NCBI GenBank assembly: GCA_017590115.1
Contig: JAGGNK010008670.1
Coordinates: 434,001 to 498,000 of the forward strand
Direction: 5' to 3'
Source of the DNA: Montifringilla adamsi
Lineage: Eukaryota; Chordata; Aves; Passeriformes; Passeridae
Length of the DNA stretch: 64,000 bases
The translations under genes and the position numbers were made by a program. Positions 30,850 through 43,179 of the stretch are shown in pieces; position 1 is the stretch's first letter, and each line of letters begins with the position of its first letter. The notes under the pieces were generated by a model, which did not search any database, was not told the origin of the DNA, and was given only the letters and a program-made list of their open reading frames with translations.

Positions 30850-33800
30850 GGCACAGGGTGCTGTCAAAGGGTGCCAGGCTGCAGCTGGGCACTGCTGGGG
30901 CCAGTGCTTGCTAAAACACGGGAAAATATTGCATCCTTGTTATTTGGCTAAAAATATGGGAGTCACTGGGTCACATCTGCCTCGCTCCTTGTACCGTAAT
31001 ATTTCAGTGTGGGCATAGGCCAAGTAGCAACAACCCTTATGGCCACACAGAAATGGAACCAGAGTTTGAAATGTAATTTTCATGTCCTTCCTTGGCAGGA
31101 GGATTTGTGGCTCCCCGTCCCTGCCTGCCGGTCTGTGGCCATGCTGGAGCGTGGCTGGGTTATACAGTGCGGGGCTGTAGGAAAGGCTGTGCAATATTGC
31201 TGTCCTCTGGAAACATCTCCATGTCTGGAATTGCTGTGTTCTGTGTGAAGGCAGGCTCACCTTGCGCTTCCACTTGTGCCCCGTGGCAGTTTCACAGCAG
31301 AATATTTTTAAACGTGGCTGTTTTGGGTCACAGATGCACAAATCCTCTGGAAGCAAAAGGGATACTTTGGTAAAACTTCACAGCTTTACTGGAGCAGCAT
31401 TTCCTGCCCAGCAGCAGCCGTGCTTTGAGTTACACATTAAGAGTAACTAGTAAGTAGTTGAATTTCTTTGTTTCTAAATGTGGCTGTGAACTGTTGATGC
31501 CTCTGTCATTTCGGGGACAGGCAGTGCCCCCCACAGCTGGGCAGATTTGAAATGGCAGGTTTGGAGATGGGATCAAAGTGCCCGAGGTCCTGGCTGTAGA
31601 AGGCGTTTGGGGGTGACAGCTGTGTGCTGAGGGTGGCAGGAGATGTCCAGGAGTCCAGCCCCGGCTGCACCGCTCTGGGCTGGAGCATCGCGGGCTGCCC
31701 TGAGCCTCAGGGCCAGGCAGCCTCACCCCGACGGTACGTGAGAGAAACGAGGAACGCTTCCAGCAGCTAATATTTAATTTGGCCGCATCGGTGTGGGCAG
31801 GAATGTGCCATTGCTCTGGAAGCCCAGGGAGGCTGTGAAAGGCGGGGAAGGAGGGGAGTTCCACTGGCTCCTTGCCAGGCACTGGGGTGATAACAAGTGG
31901 GATTGAAAAAAAAATTAAATTAACTACTAAACAAATCTGGAAACTTCTTAAAACTACCTTTTATTTTATACCTGAATATATTTAGTGAAAAAGAGGAAAA
32001 AAAGGTAAAGAATACAGCAGGAATGCCTTTAGTAGCATCACTTGTTTGGGATCTACCTTTTGAAAGGGAAAAAATGCCAAACAAAGCAAATAAGTGCCTG
32101 TTGTTTCACCTGGTGCACTTTGCATTTACATATAAATTTCACTTTCGGGACTTACATGTTTTATTTTTTGAGCCAACCTCCTCTCCTTTATGGTTGGAGT
32201 CAAGCAATCCTTTCTGGGATGGAGCTCAGGGGTGTTGAGGTGCTCCCACTCCTGCCCATGCCAGCCAGGTCAGTGTGCCCATGGCAGGTCTGCCTCGGCT
32301 ACACAATTCCTCACAGAAAACACAAAAGCTGCCTAAACAACACAAGAAGGTACAAAAGGGTCAGTTTATTATTATTTCACACTGGGGTTTAATATAAAAA
32401 CATGAGGATCCTGCTCCTGGTTCCCATATCAGAAAAGAGACCTTTGTTTCCATCCAAACCTGGATCTGTTTGACACGATATCCAGCAGGAAAGCAAAGCT
32501 GTTATCTCCAACACTGGGATGGAAATGAGGAGCAAGGACACTTTATCTCCTAATGGGGGAGAGATGAGATTGTCCATATGTTTCCCACACTTCCTCTGAT
32601 TCAGATAATCTTTTACAGATTAACCAGAGACTTCTTATTCTTTGCAAACAAAACAAAATGCTCCCACCCCTGAAAACTTTTACAGTCATTATTTTTCAGA
32701 ACAAAGATGTGATCAAAATTTGGAAAAATAATAAGAAGGATGGAGGTGGGTGATTGGTCAGACACAGTCAGCTTTAATGAGAAAGCATTAAAGCTCCTGA
32801 AATGCTGGGGACAGAAACCCCTTCAGCAGCACCGTGACGTGGGCTGGCCTTGCTGCCTTTCTGAAGGAACTCATTATTTTAATAATTGCAGCCTAAGAAA
32901 AACTTCAGGCTTTGGACTCTTCAGGAATAACAACAACAAAACAAAACAAAACAAACAAAAAAAAAAAGGAAAAAAAAGGAAAAAAGCTGGGCAGTGTTGC
33001 CAACTGCTCACCCTGCGCAGTCTGGGGTCTGGGGCTGATGACAAATTTTGGCTCAATTCAGAACCAGCACCACAGAGCACACCATGGCCTGAGTAATAAT
33101 GTGCCAGCAAGTGTGTCTGTGATGAGTATCTGGTGAGCAGTTTTACTCACTCACCAGAGCATGAAGACTCCCCCTGCTGCATGTCTGACAGCACAGGGAA
33201 GGCAGATGGGCCCTGCTCTCTGTTTGTAGCCCGGGTAATCGTGTCAGATTAAACAAGGCTGTTTGCTAGCTCACTGTGCCCAGCAGTGCCAGAGCTGTAT
33301 CAAGAGAAAGGAGAAAATTTGTCATTTCAGCCAAGATTTTCAGACTAGACCTGGGCCTCTCCCCATGGAGGCCTCTTTTCTGATGGAAGCCTTGAGGATG
33401 TTGGGTTTCTGCACAGATAGCTGACACCCACGGGAAATTTAATCTGTTGTATCTGTCTGGGTGAAATTTCTGGGTACTTTTCACCCTTATCGGGGGTTTT
33501 ACTCTGACCAAGCTACAGAACCTCTAGGAATCCCAGAGAAGGTTTCCTGAAGAGACAGAAAGATAGATTGATTTGAGTGTTTGCAAGGCTGGAGGAAACG
33601 TGGGATGGCTGCAGTGGCTGTACTCTGCTTGGAAAAAGGCTTCAGGACAGGAAGCGATCCCTAGTGCAGAGCATCCCTATCCCTGCCAAAACACAAAATT
33701 CTGTAGCAGGAATGGACATTTCTCAGGTGACTATTGTAATTGACTGTATTATTTATTAGTGATTGAAATCAGGACTCAGGACCTGTCTGTCTCACACAGG

Positions 33801-33960
33801 GCAGTCCTTGGGGCAGCCTCAGCAAGTCGTGCAGACACAGAGACACGCTCCCCCCACTCTGCTGCCGGTGCTGCGGCCAAGCTGGGGCTGTGCCGTGTGG
33901 TGCATGCCCGAGCCAGGCTCAGGGACTCGTGGAAAGCTGTTCCCTCAGCTCCTGCAGTAC
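30850..33960. other. Non-coding spacer, no gene recognised
   Basis: Mostly moderate to AT-rich DNA with an A-rich low-complexity run at about 32930-32990 (AACAAAACAAAAC type). I see no exon. The second 59-bp dispersed repeat lies at 33541-33599. Confidence 0.5.
33541..33599 (+). repeat. 59-bp dispersed repeat, copy 2
   Basis: Matches 29814-29872 at 57 of 59 positions by eye. The differences are GGATAG to AGATAG and ATTGGAG to ATTTGAG. Sequence on both sides is unrelated to that around copy 1. Confidence 0.85.
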
Positions 33961-34830
33961 CCCGTAGGGTGGGATGGTGAATGCAGCAGCGCTCTGATGC
34001 AGGGCCGGAGCAGAGGGGGACACCGGCAGAGGAGTGGAAAGAAATGGCAGGAAATCCTGTGCACGGCCGTGCTGGCTGGCTGCAGCGTCCCTCAGCAGCT
34101 CTTCCAGGCTGCTCACCGCGGGTTGCGCCTGCAGCTGCACCTGCAGCACGGCCCGAGCTGGGGCACTGCCCCGAGGGGCGGCTCCGCTCCCGGCACGGGG
34201 GCCGTGGCTACGAGCCCTCCTGCTCCGGCTGCGGGGCACAGCCGAGGGAGCCACACGGCCTGTCCCCGGCAGCATTGCCCGCGCACGCCCTGCCCTGGCC
34301 ATGCCCACCACGGACGCTGCCGGGAGGGAGCCACTGCATGGGAGTGCCAAAGCTGGCATGGCCGGTGAGGATGGGCACCATGGCGTTTTCCCCCTGGGCT
34401 GAGCGAGGGACATTTCCAGCTGGCTCCGAGCGCAGCAGAGCTTTAGGTGGAAGGGCTGCTGCCTTTGGAAGCCTGGAGTTGGTGGTAACCCCAGCAGAAA
34501 TGGCAAAAATGGGCCTGAAAGTCCCTGTGCGGCGAGGCCAGCCATGCGGTGGGTGCCGGCGGCCGCGCAGCGGCCGTGCAGCCGTTATCTGCGGCTTGCA
34601 GCAGGAAGGAGTCCCGGGGCACCGCCCCAGCATTGCCCCATTTCCAGGGACCGCGGGCGATGGCCCATGTCAGCCCAAGCCCTTTCCCCCAGCAGCTGCC
34701 AGCGGGCAGATTAATGGGTCACAGGGAGAGGTCTGCAACCGGCGCGCTCCCAACCGCGTGTCCGTGTCCCTGATGTCAGCTCCCCGACAGCGAGCTGGGC
34801 TGCAGCGCCATGCAAAGCACTTCCTCTGCC
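33960..34830. other. GC-rich stretch with long compositional frames
   Basis: About 0.87 kb of CpG-containing DNA with overlapping long frames on both strands (33981-34847 plus, 33919-34545 minus). No domain, signal peptide or splice-site pair supports translation. It may form one broader promoter region with the island at 34915-35230. Confidence 0.4.
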
Positions 34831-34914
34831 ATGTCCTTTTTTACTAGCAGAAAGTAATTTTTGCTTCCTTAAGAAAATACATGTGCAAAGCCCAGCCCGT
34901 GGACGTGGTTACCG

Positions 34915-35171
34915 CTGCAGGAAGGGCTCGCTTCACTCCCTAGGTTCGGTAAGTGTCTCTCTCTGGCCTGTCACCGCTTGCCCTGGCCAGGCCACCGTGC
35001 TGCGGCCGCAGAGAGCAGCAGCACGCTGCAATTGGCCCCGCGGCCCCGGGGGCGGTGGCTGTGCCAGCAGCGCTGCCGTGCAGCAGCCCCAGGTGGCACT
35101 GAGCCCCCGGCCAGCGCGGGGCTCGCCAGCCCGCGGGGCGCAGCGCGACAGAGCGGCGGCCGGGAGCGGCG
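34915..35171 (+). promoter_or_regulatory. CpG island with candidate non-coding first exon
   Basis: This dense CpG stretch ends in a strong donor, GGAGCGGCG|GTGAGTTG, at 35171/35172, after which CpG density falls. That is the usual look of a promoter plus non-coding first exon on the + strand. MBNL1 is the only downstream + strand gene, and MBNL1 genes are known to use several far-upstream first exons. I therefore suggest this as an MBNL1 5' exon. Transcription itself is not visible. Confidence 0.45.
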
Positions 35172-35793
35172 GTGAGTTGATCGCAAAGCTGGACGGTTTC
35201 ATTGTCGTCTTTCGTTGCGCTGCTTTCGCGTGTGCGCCTCGCTATCTTGAGTTAGTGAAGACTTGAATAATTTATTAGAGAAATGAACGCTAAATTCAAG
35301 GTGTTTTTGTGCAAGGCGTGAGTAACAAAACTCTGTGGTTCTGAAGAGCATTAAAGGTCGCAGTCAGACCCACCATAGACTCTGTAGCGTGTGCTGGGGG
35401 CCACTGGGACCCCTGTGGTGTGGAGCTGCACCCTGAGCGAGCACCAGCCTGCTCCCAGGGACACGTGGAACCAAGACGGCGCGGGAGCCACTGCCATGGC
35501 GCCGGTGGGTGCATCCTCTCTGCCTTCTGCTTTTACCACAGTTTTATCCGCTCATCACTGCGGTGTTACTGTGCTGGAAAAGTTGAGAGAGGTTTTCACA
35601 TGCTTACAAGAGCCTGTGAGCCGGTTTAACTGTTGTGTCGTGGCGGCAGAGCGGACACAGGGCCGCCGAGGCTGTGCTCCACTTTGGGTGCATTTCCCAC
35701 TGGGGCCGAGTGCGGCTCCTCCGCAGGGTCCTGCCAGCCCTGGGCGAGGCACGTGGATGTCCATCCCTGGAGCATCGCTCCTCAGCCCCGCTC

Positions 35794-36350
35794 TGGCACT
35801 CTGGGGGGCTGTTGGTTAAGCACATGGGAGATTGAAATGACATTAATCCTCTGAGAGCCACCCTCAGCTTCGTGCCGTGAAATCTGCTGCTGCTGCTGAA
35901 TGTCCCACCAGTTTTCCGTGACTAAACACCACGTTGGATCGCACACAGCAGCCATGGGGCTGAGCACCCACACTGCTCCCCTGGGGCTGGGGGAGCGAAC
36001 AGGTGCTGCTGGAGGGGCTCCAGCAGGAGCTGCAGAGAAGGAAAGAAATTGCCTTTGCAGAAAGTGCAAAAGCTATAATGTGTATCACAATTATTTGCTA
36101 GGAATTGCACTGTGGATTTTTCTCATTTATGTGCTTGTAGACTAGGAGAGATTATAAGTATCTTATTGCTTTCAACAAAAATACTAGCACACAGTAGTTG
36201 CAGGAGGCTTTAAAATAAAAGGACAAAACGGTGTAAGGGCCCAGTAATAAATTGGTGTGTTATATTTACAGAAATGCACATGCAGATGAGATCATTAAAA
36301 CAGAAACAAATGTGCTCTGGCCTGGCGGGAAGCGGTGGCTGCGTGTGCCA
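35794..36350 (+). repeat. 557-bp tandem duplication, copy 1
   Basis: This segment runs from TGGCACTCTGGGGGG to GCGTGTGCCA and is followed directly by a second copy. The two units look identical except for two substitutions close to the right end. I recognise no gene or transposon in the unit. Confidence 0.95.
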
Positions 36351-36907
36351 TGGCACTCTGGGGGGCTGTTGGTTAAGCACATGGGAGATTGAAATGACAT
36401 TAATCCTCTGAGAGCCACCCTCAGCTTCGTGCCGTGAAATCTGCTGCTGCTGCTGAATGTCCCACCAGTTTTCCGTGACTAAACACCACGTTGGATCGCA
36501 CACAGCAGCCATGGGGCTGAGCACCCACACTGCTCCCCTGGGGCTGGGGGAGCGAACAGGTGCTGCTGGAGGGGCTCCAGCAGGAGCTGCAGAGAAGGAA
36601 AGAAATTGCCTTTGCAGAAAGTGCAAAAGCTATAATGTGTATCACAATTATTTGCTAGGAATTGCACTGTGGATTTTTCTCATTTATGTGCTTGTAGACT
36701 AGGAGAGATTATAAGTATCTTATTGCTTTCAACAAAAATACTAGCACACAGTAGTTGCAGGAGGCTTTAAAATAAAAGGACAAAACGGTGTAAGGGCCCA
36801 GTAATAAATTGGTGTGTTATATTTACAGAAATGCACATGCAGATGAGATCATTAAAACAGAAACAAATGTGCTCTGGCCTGGCGGGAAGCGGCGGCTGCG
36901 TGTGCCG
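36351..36907 (+). repeat. 557-bp tandem duplication, copy 2
   Basis: Head-to-tail second copy. Differences seen from copy 1 are GGTGGCT to GGCGGCT and the last base of GCGTGTGCCA to G. Near identity means either a very recent event or collapsed or duplicated haplotypes in the assembly. Confidence 0.95.
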
Positions 36908-38940
36908 TGCAGCAGCCGCGGGAGCGGGTCCGGAAGAGCAGGGAGGCAGCAGGGCCTTCTGTGGCAGCAGCACTGGAGCTTGTGTCAGACCTTTTTGGGG
37001 AACTTGAGCTTCACCAGTGTTGCACAAATAAGGGCATCAGGAAGCAAACGGCTTCTCCAGGGTTGCAGTCATGTTCAGTCCGGGTTTGAGGCAACTCGTG
37101 TGTCTGCCTTTAATAAAGGCTGAAGGAGGGAAGGAAAATCAGAGAATAGGTTGATTTAGTGACTGCTGTATTGCAGCTATTTGGTGAGACAAAATGAAGA
37201 CACAAGACATACTTGGAGCTCAGGTGGATTTGCACTGTGGTTTCTGTCTGTGTGAGGCTGGGTACAGAGCCCCCCGTGCTCCTGCTGGGTGGGAGCCCTG
37301 CAGTGAGGAAGGGTATTTGTTCTGCTCGAGGTGCAGCTGTGAGGAGGATGCCCACAGACACCCCCGTGTCAGGCTCTGGGACACACTGGTCCCAGTGCCA
37401 TGTCTGGGTGACCCCCGGCCCGGCTGCCTGTCGGGCTCAGAGGGAAGGGCTGGCACCTTGGCACCAAGTTCACAGGTCAGCCTCTCACCTCTGCAGCACC
37501 AGGGCTGCGCTGACTCAGCCGGGAGAGCTCCTCTTTCTTGCTCCACTTGCAATAGCACGCAGGGACTCTAAAACACAAAGTATCTCTCAAAAAACTTTCT
37601 TAGCACAAGGTGTTTGTCTTCGTCCTCGATTACTGATTTATGTCTTCTGGGCTGAGAGGCACACAACGCTGCGTGTGCAATGACATATTTCTTTATCTTT
37701 GCTGTAAGACAATTAGTCTCTTGGAATCGCAGGTGGTGATTATTGTTGGTATTAGATGATGACCTGGGAGACCCCGGGATCCGAAATTTCCTTACGGTTC
37801 TCTTTACCCTGCCCTGCCTGGACATTCTGTTATGACAGAGCTTGTGCCTGACATCCATGCCCTAGGGTTTGATCCCCTGTAACCTGCCTAAACCAGTGTG
37901 AGTGGAATGCATTCACTTTTTAGGATACAGTGAGAAATGCCATCACTGTGCCCAGGACACAGCTCCAGTCTCCCAGTGCCAGGACACTGTCCCACGCCAT
38001 TATTTAAGAAGAATTTGGGCAGGGAGGAGTTTGTACAGAAACGTTGTGACCAGAACAAGTGCTTTGAAAACGCCCAGAGCGGTGATGTCGGTTCTCAGGG
38101 AGGAAATGGCCCAGGGAGCTCTTTGTGCTTGAACGGGAACAGGAAGAGCACAAATGGCCCAGTACAATGTTCACTCCCATCGGGGCTGTGCAGCCAGGGC
38201 TGCGCTGAGGGGACATCTGCACTGCCCCACAGCAAGGCAGGAAAATATAAAATACAATGGGATACCAGCTCTGATCTGGATTAAGCTCCATTGAAACAAA
38301 AGCGTAAGAACATGACATTTTTCTGACAGAAAATGGAATGCTTCTTTGTCCTTTCAGTCTCCCGTTTCTAGCAAAAAGCCATCAGAGCTAACCAGCAGGT
38401 ATCAGAAAGCTCTCCCAGCCAGTGAGGTGCCGGCAGTCCCTCGGGAATGTGGCACACCTGGATGCTCCCCAGGCTGGGCAGCTCTGAGGAGGGATGCTCA
38501 CTAAACCCATTCTGTTTCCAAAGTGCTGCCTGCTCCGCTGCAGGGGTGATTAGAGCACAAGAAAAGCAAAGTTAATTATATCCCCTCCAGGCTGTGTAAT
38601 AGAACAAAAAGCCTCATGAAGGAGTTAGGTCTTGAGACCAGGTGACCGAATCTGTCTCCCAAAATCAAGTGAGGAATTATTTGTCATTACTTCATCTCAC
38701 ATAACCTAACCCTCTGCTTAGGTGTCTGTGTTAAAAGATGTTTAACACTACGTGATACTGGAGATCCCACCATAGACTCTTTCCTTGTCTCTTTCCTTGT
38801 CTCTTTCCAGTTTGTTTGTCTTTCCTAAACTGTGGTTAGCACCACAGTGGTTTGATGAGCCCTTTTCACACGGCCGTGTGTGCGTGTCCTAGCAGGGGAA
38901 ACTTTGATACACCTCTGGCTAACCTGGACTATTGCGTCTC
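36908..38940. other. Non-coding spacer, no gene recognised
   Basis: No exon or interspersed repeat recognised. A 12-bp tandem repeat (CTCTTTCCTTGT, 2.7 copies) lies at 38777-38808. Sequence becomes CpG-rich at the right end as the next island begins. Confidence 0.5.
38777..38808 (+). repeat. 12-bp tandem repeat, CTCTTTCCTTGT
   Basis: Two full units and one partial unit in tandem give a short pyrimidine-rich tract about 160 bp left of the CpG island at 38.97 kb. Confidence 0.85.
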
Positions 38941-38969
38941 CTTTTCTGCGCTCTGCTGTCGGTGTCACG

Positions 38970-39450
38970 GCAGGACCGACACCTGCCCTGTGACGGGGCA
39001 GAGCCGACCTGTTGCTCGGCGGCGGGCCTGCGGCTGCGGAGGGCCGGGGAGCGGGGCAGCCGCCGATGGTGGGTGCCGGGGAGCCCTGCCGGCCCCCGCA
39101 GCAGCCGGCAGAGCCAACCGCTCTGCAACGGCCGCTCTTGCTGAGATGAAGGAAGAGCGGAGCCGGGAGGAAAGCAGGGTCCTTCTGCCCGCTTTGGGAA
39201 GCAAATCCTCAGAGGCTCGTGTCCGCAGGGACGGCGTTAGGGGGGTCTGCAGCAACCGCGCCGGGCGCTCCGCGGACACGGCCGGGCCGCGGGCAGCGCC
39301 GCCCGCCCCCACCCNNNNNNNNNNNNNNNNNNNGGGGCCGGGGCCGCGGGGCGGTGTCTGAGGCCGGCGGGCCCCGGCGGTGCGGGTGCGGCGCCCCGCG
39401 AGCACTCACCGCACGGCCTGGCCGCGGCAGCTGCGCGGGAGCGTGACGGA
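38970..39450. promoter_or_regulatory. CpG island, possible bidirectional promoter
   Basis: This very CpG-rich stretch is interrupted by an assembly gap. On the minus strand it holds a good donor, GTGCG|GTGAGTGC, where the GTGAGT is the complement of ACTCAC at 39404-39409. A minus-strand first exon would lie to the right of 39410. This geometry suits a divergent antisense RNA upstream of MBNL1. Human has such a gene, MBNL1-AS1, but homology is not shown here. Confidence 0.4.
39315..39333. other. Assembly gap, 19 N
   Basis: Nineteen undetermined bases lie inside the CpG island, between runs of C and G. The gap size may be arbitrary, so frames and repeat lengths across it are unreliable. Confidence 0.99.
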
Positions 39451-42400
39451 AAGAGAGCTTTTTGTTTCCTTTTTGGAGAAAGTTCTTGAATTCAGAACTT
39501 TGGTTTGCAGGTGCAAACAAGTCGGTTCGTTAAGACGTTGGTATAGTGGAAGAGAAAAATGCAGGGATGTTTGTGTAAAATGGTTGTCTTGGAAAAATAT
39601 GTGTTTGTTTTAGAAAGAAATAATTTCTTTTGGTGATTTTTTTGAGGTGGGGAATATATGCCCCAGAGAAAGGGAGAAGCAGGACACGGGTGACAGAGAG
39701 AATGAAGTGCGGGAGAGCAGGTTCAGGGAAGGGATGTAACGGGAAAGAGGGATGGAAGTAATGAATAGTAATGGTGAATAACTTAACTCGGTTATATCTC
39801 TTTTTGGCACTGCGAAGAAAGGGCTCTAATGAAACGACAACATATTCCAAAGTGACAAGGAAATGATTTGCATAATGAATAATTAACGATGGCACTTGTT
39901 GCTGCAGGGGGAAGTTTGGGGTGAGAGTTGAGGAGAGGTTGCAGGTTCCCCTCGGGCTGGCTGCAAGTGACACTGACCCTGGGCAGGCCCACTGGCATAG
40001 AACAGTATTATGATAATTTGAAGTAGATAAAAGAGGAAGAAATGAAAGGCTTGGCAACCCCGTGCTCGCTGCAATGGTGACAGGACTGCTGCATGTGGAA
40101 GATTGGGATGTGCCACTGCAGGAACCAGAGGTGTTGGGAGTCTCTGTGCTCTGGGCTGAAAGCAGGCATGGGTCATGGCCAGTTGGGGTGTATCGCACAG
40201 CTGCCTCCAGCCTGCTTCCCCCTGGGTAGGAGAATCTGTAGTGCACTCCTGCAGTCTGTCCTCTGAGGGGTCTGTGGAGGGCAGGTGAATGCCCCATCCC
40301 GTGGCCTCGCTGCGTGTCCCAGCCGTGTCCCGCTGCATCCCTGCATCAGGTGCTGCTCTGACTTCCCTGTCCTGGGATCCACCTGTGCTGGAAGCCTGGG
40401 GTCTGAGGGTGACGTCCAGGAGATGGAGATGGGTGCCAGCAAACAGCTGGAGCACGCCCTGGCCGTGGAGGGTGCTGCCCTGCAGGGCCAGCTTTGGCTG
40501 CCCAGAGCAGTCGGGCTGTAAAAGCCGCTTGGCTTTGGCCTCGCCGTCCAGGGGGGTTTCTGTGGCCACAGGAAGGTTCTTACACGCGTGGTGTAGATGA
40601 AGATCTGATGGCCAGCTCAGATTAAATCATAGGCTTCCCTCTCTGTTTTTATTTCCTTTGAGTACTTGCTTTATTCTGCTGCTTCAGCCTCAGTGGGGCA
40701 GTGGTAGTAACACAGTGATGGCTGTAATTAGGAGGATGAGCCTCAGCACCTCTTGATTCCTAAGTAGTGGATGACTCCTGCTCAGGAACTGGTGGATAAT
40801 CTGCAGACATCATTTTCTGACACCGAGGAAGTCATGTGTGTTGGGTTGTAAAAGGCCTTGTGGTAACTCTGTTACTTTCAAGGCTTAGTGGGTGTTTTCC
40901 TTAGGCATATTTTCGATGGGAATGTTGTAAACAGCATGTTAGCTAAGGCCAGCTCCTTAAGGTAAAACTGCAGGAAAAGTTCTGTTCCCATTCCTTATGA
41001 TTTATGTTCATGCCAAGGATGATTTTTGCAACTATGAGTTTATCAGCAAATTCCTGCTACTACTCCTCTCTGGAGGGAAGGGAGAGGGAGGATCTGGCAG
41101 AGTTCAATTGCTTCCCTGGGAATTCCTACACTTGAATGTGTCCTGCTGTGCCCAGCCCTACACCGGGGGCTCTCCTTTCCCTTGCATGACTTGTGGTCTC
41201 CACTGTTTGTGTGCCTTAAGGCAGTTGCCTATGATTATTATTTTTAAATTTAATTTTATTAACAATTATATACTGTAAACTTAGTTTCCCAAGTTATGCA
41301 GCAAAGTAAACAACGTTTCTTTCCTCCTACCCCATAGTTATTTACCAAAAGAATAAACATGTAAATATGTTTGAGTGCTGTCCTCAGTGACATTTGGAGC
41401 CTGCTCTGCTGTGAGTATGTGCAATTGCAATTCCATTAGTGTTAAAGACAGTTCCCAGCAATTAACAAGGAAAGAGAAGGGACTATTAAAACCTTGTACT
41501 AGTTGTGATGAAACTTCACAGCATCCTAAGATGAGGAAATGCAGTTAGTGTACCGAGTTGCGAGGTGAAGGCTTTGTGTGGCTCCTGTGGGTGCTGGAGC
41601 CCGCTCTGCCTTCAGCAGTCTGTGCAGGGGGAATGTCCTTGTCAGTACTTTGCTCAGAGTAAAAAGCCAGAGACAAATGTTGGTTTACCCTGCATTCAAA
41701 ACCAGCAGTAAGTTCTGAAGATGCTCTAAAGTCTCTTCAGCAGCTTCAGAGGCAGCAACAGGAGAGTGACAGCAGCACCCTGAGCTGGGGCAGGCTGACA
41801 GGTACGAGGTTTCCCATGCCCATTGGGCAGTTTGGGCGCTGGGTTTGATGTGTGCTGACCTCAGGGTGAAGTCCCACTATTTATGAGAAGAATTGCTTTT
41901 CCTGAGGGGTCAATTAATTTTTTTAAATGTCCACTTTGTGTCAAATTCTACCCTGTGAAACAGTCCATGTTTCAGATTATGTGCATGTAATTGTTATAGA
42001 AGAACATTTGTATCCAAAATATCTTTATTTTAAGTAGCTGGGAAGAAAAAAAAAAGTTTGCAATAGGTATAATCTATCCTCTGTAAAATCTGACTCACAA
42101 TTAATCTTGAAATTTTGGAGGTAAAATTGCTGTTGGTTCAAATTACTAAGAGCAGCAGTGGTGCGCAAGGTGTGCACTTCTGTCACAAGGGTGCAAAATC
42201 CTGCGGTTCGAGTTCATTTTGGTTTGAATGTACAGGTTGTACAGGGAAACTGAGGCAGCCAGGCCTGAGGAAAATGCAGCTGGGCCTGAGTTTTGTGTAG
42301 GCAGATTCTAAATCCCATAAGGCAAGTGCATGACCAGTATTAGCCCAGCCTGGGGAATGGGCCAGCTCAGCTTGGGTCTGTCTGTCCTTCCACAGCCCCA

Positions 42401-43170
42401 CTGCCTCCTGGGGCTGCCCTGATCTGAGCACTGAGATAAAATGTGACTCCTGTGTGCTCGTGGGACCTTCACTGTGGGCAAATAGGCCAAATACTCATTT
42501 TCTCAGAGAAATATTTTGGTACGTAAATATGCAAGGTGTATACGCGTAGCTGAATGGAGTGAATTTCCACAGGAAAACAAAGCAGTAAGTACTAGAGAGG
42601 TTGAAATATGTCCAGTCCTTTGGTGTTTGGAGCAGAGCTCCTGCACAGCCTGCTGTGGTTAGCCTGGCCAGGCTGGGCTCCTTTTATCAGTCCTCCTTGT
42701 GAATGTACAGGTGGCAGTTCCAGCGCCTGCTGAGTGCCCAGCTTTTCCTGTGGGAAGCGTACCTCGCTGTCCGCCCTGGGGCAGGCTGCTCTTGTAAAAG
42801 GAATTTCTTTTCCCTTATGTAACTTGTTGGTGTTACATCCAGAGTCGGCTCTTGCAAAAGTGCGTCAGTCTTGCTTGCAGTGGCACTGAAAAAACTTAAC
42901 AGAGCGTGCACTGAATTCCCCCCTTATCTCTCTATAGCACATTTTATGTATCTTGTAGTGAGATGTTTTGTTTCTGCAGTTTCAGACTTCGTGTTTCAGA
43001 AGATTAATAGACTTAGCAGCCCTGTTTGCTCAGCTTAGCAGCGATAACAATGTAATAAGTCATGAGACGGTCGCAGATCATCCGGCAAGGCAAAATATGC
43101 CTTGGACTTGAACTTGGAGCAGGTATTATTTGCAGAGAAAAGTGAAATGTTGAAAGCATTATAAATAGCG
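39450..43170. other. Non-coding spacer, no gene recognised
   Basis: Mixed to AT-rich DNA. The long minus-strand frame 39530-40297 has no start context, domain or splice support. I see no transposon fragment or RNA gene. Confidence 0.45.
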
Positions 43171-43179
43171 TGTCCTGAC

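Noticed and set aside
29781..30951. Very long open frames on both strands (up to about 350 residues) at 30 kb
   Set aside because: They overlap each other in opposite strands, consist of Gly/Ala/Pro/Arg-rich low-complexity sequence and include the 48-bp repeat. No domain or start context was found. They are expected from CpG-island composition.
33919..34847. Possible gene on either strand at 34 kb
   Set aside because: Opposing frames of 208 and 288 residues in GC-rich DNA without recognisable domains. I record a GC-rich stretch only.
35794..36907. Duplicated 81-residue frame as a duplicated small gene
   Set aside because: The identity extends over the whole 557 bp, including non-frame parts, so it reflects DNA duplication. 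The peptide has no recognised feature apart from a hydrophobic end, which is not enough for a gene call.
42195..42225. tRNA B-box-like GGTTCGAGTTC
   Set aside because: No matching A box, no cloverleaf arms and no terminator around it.
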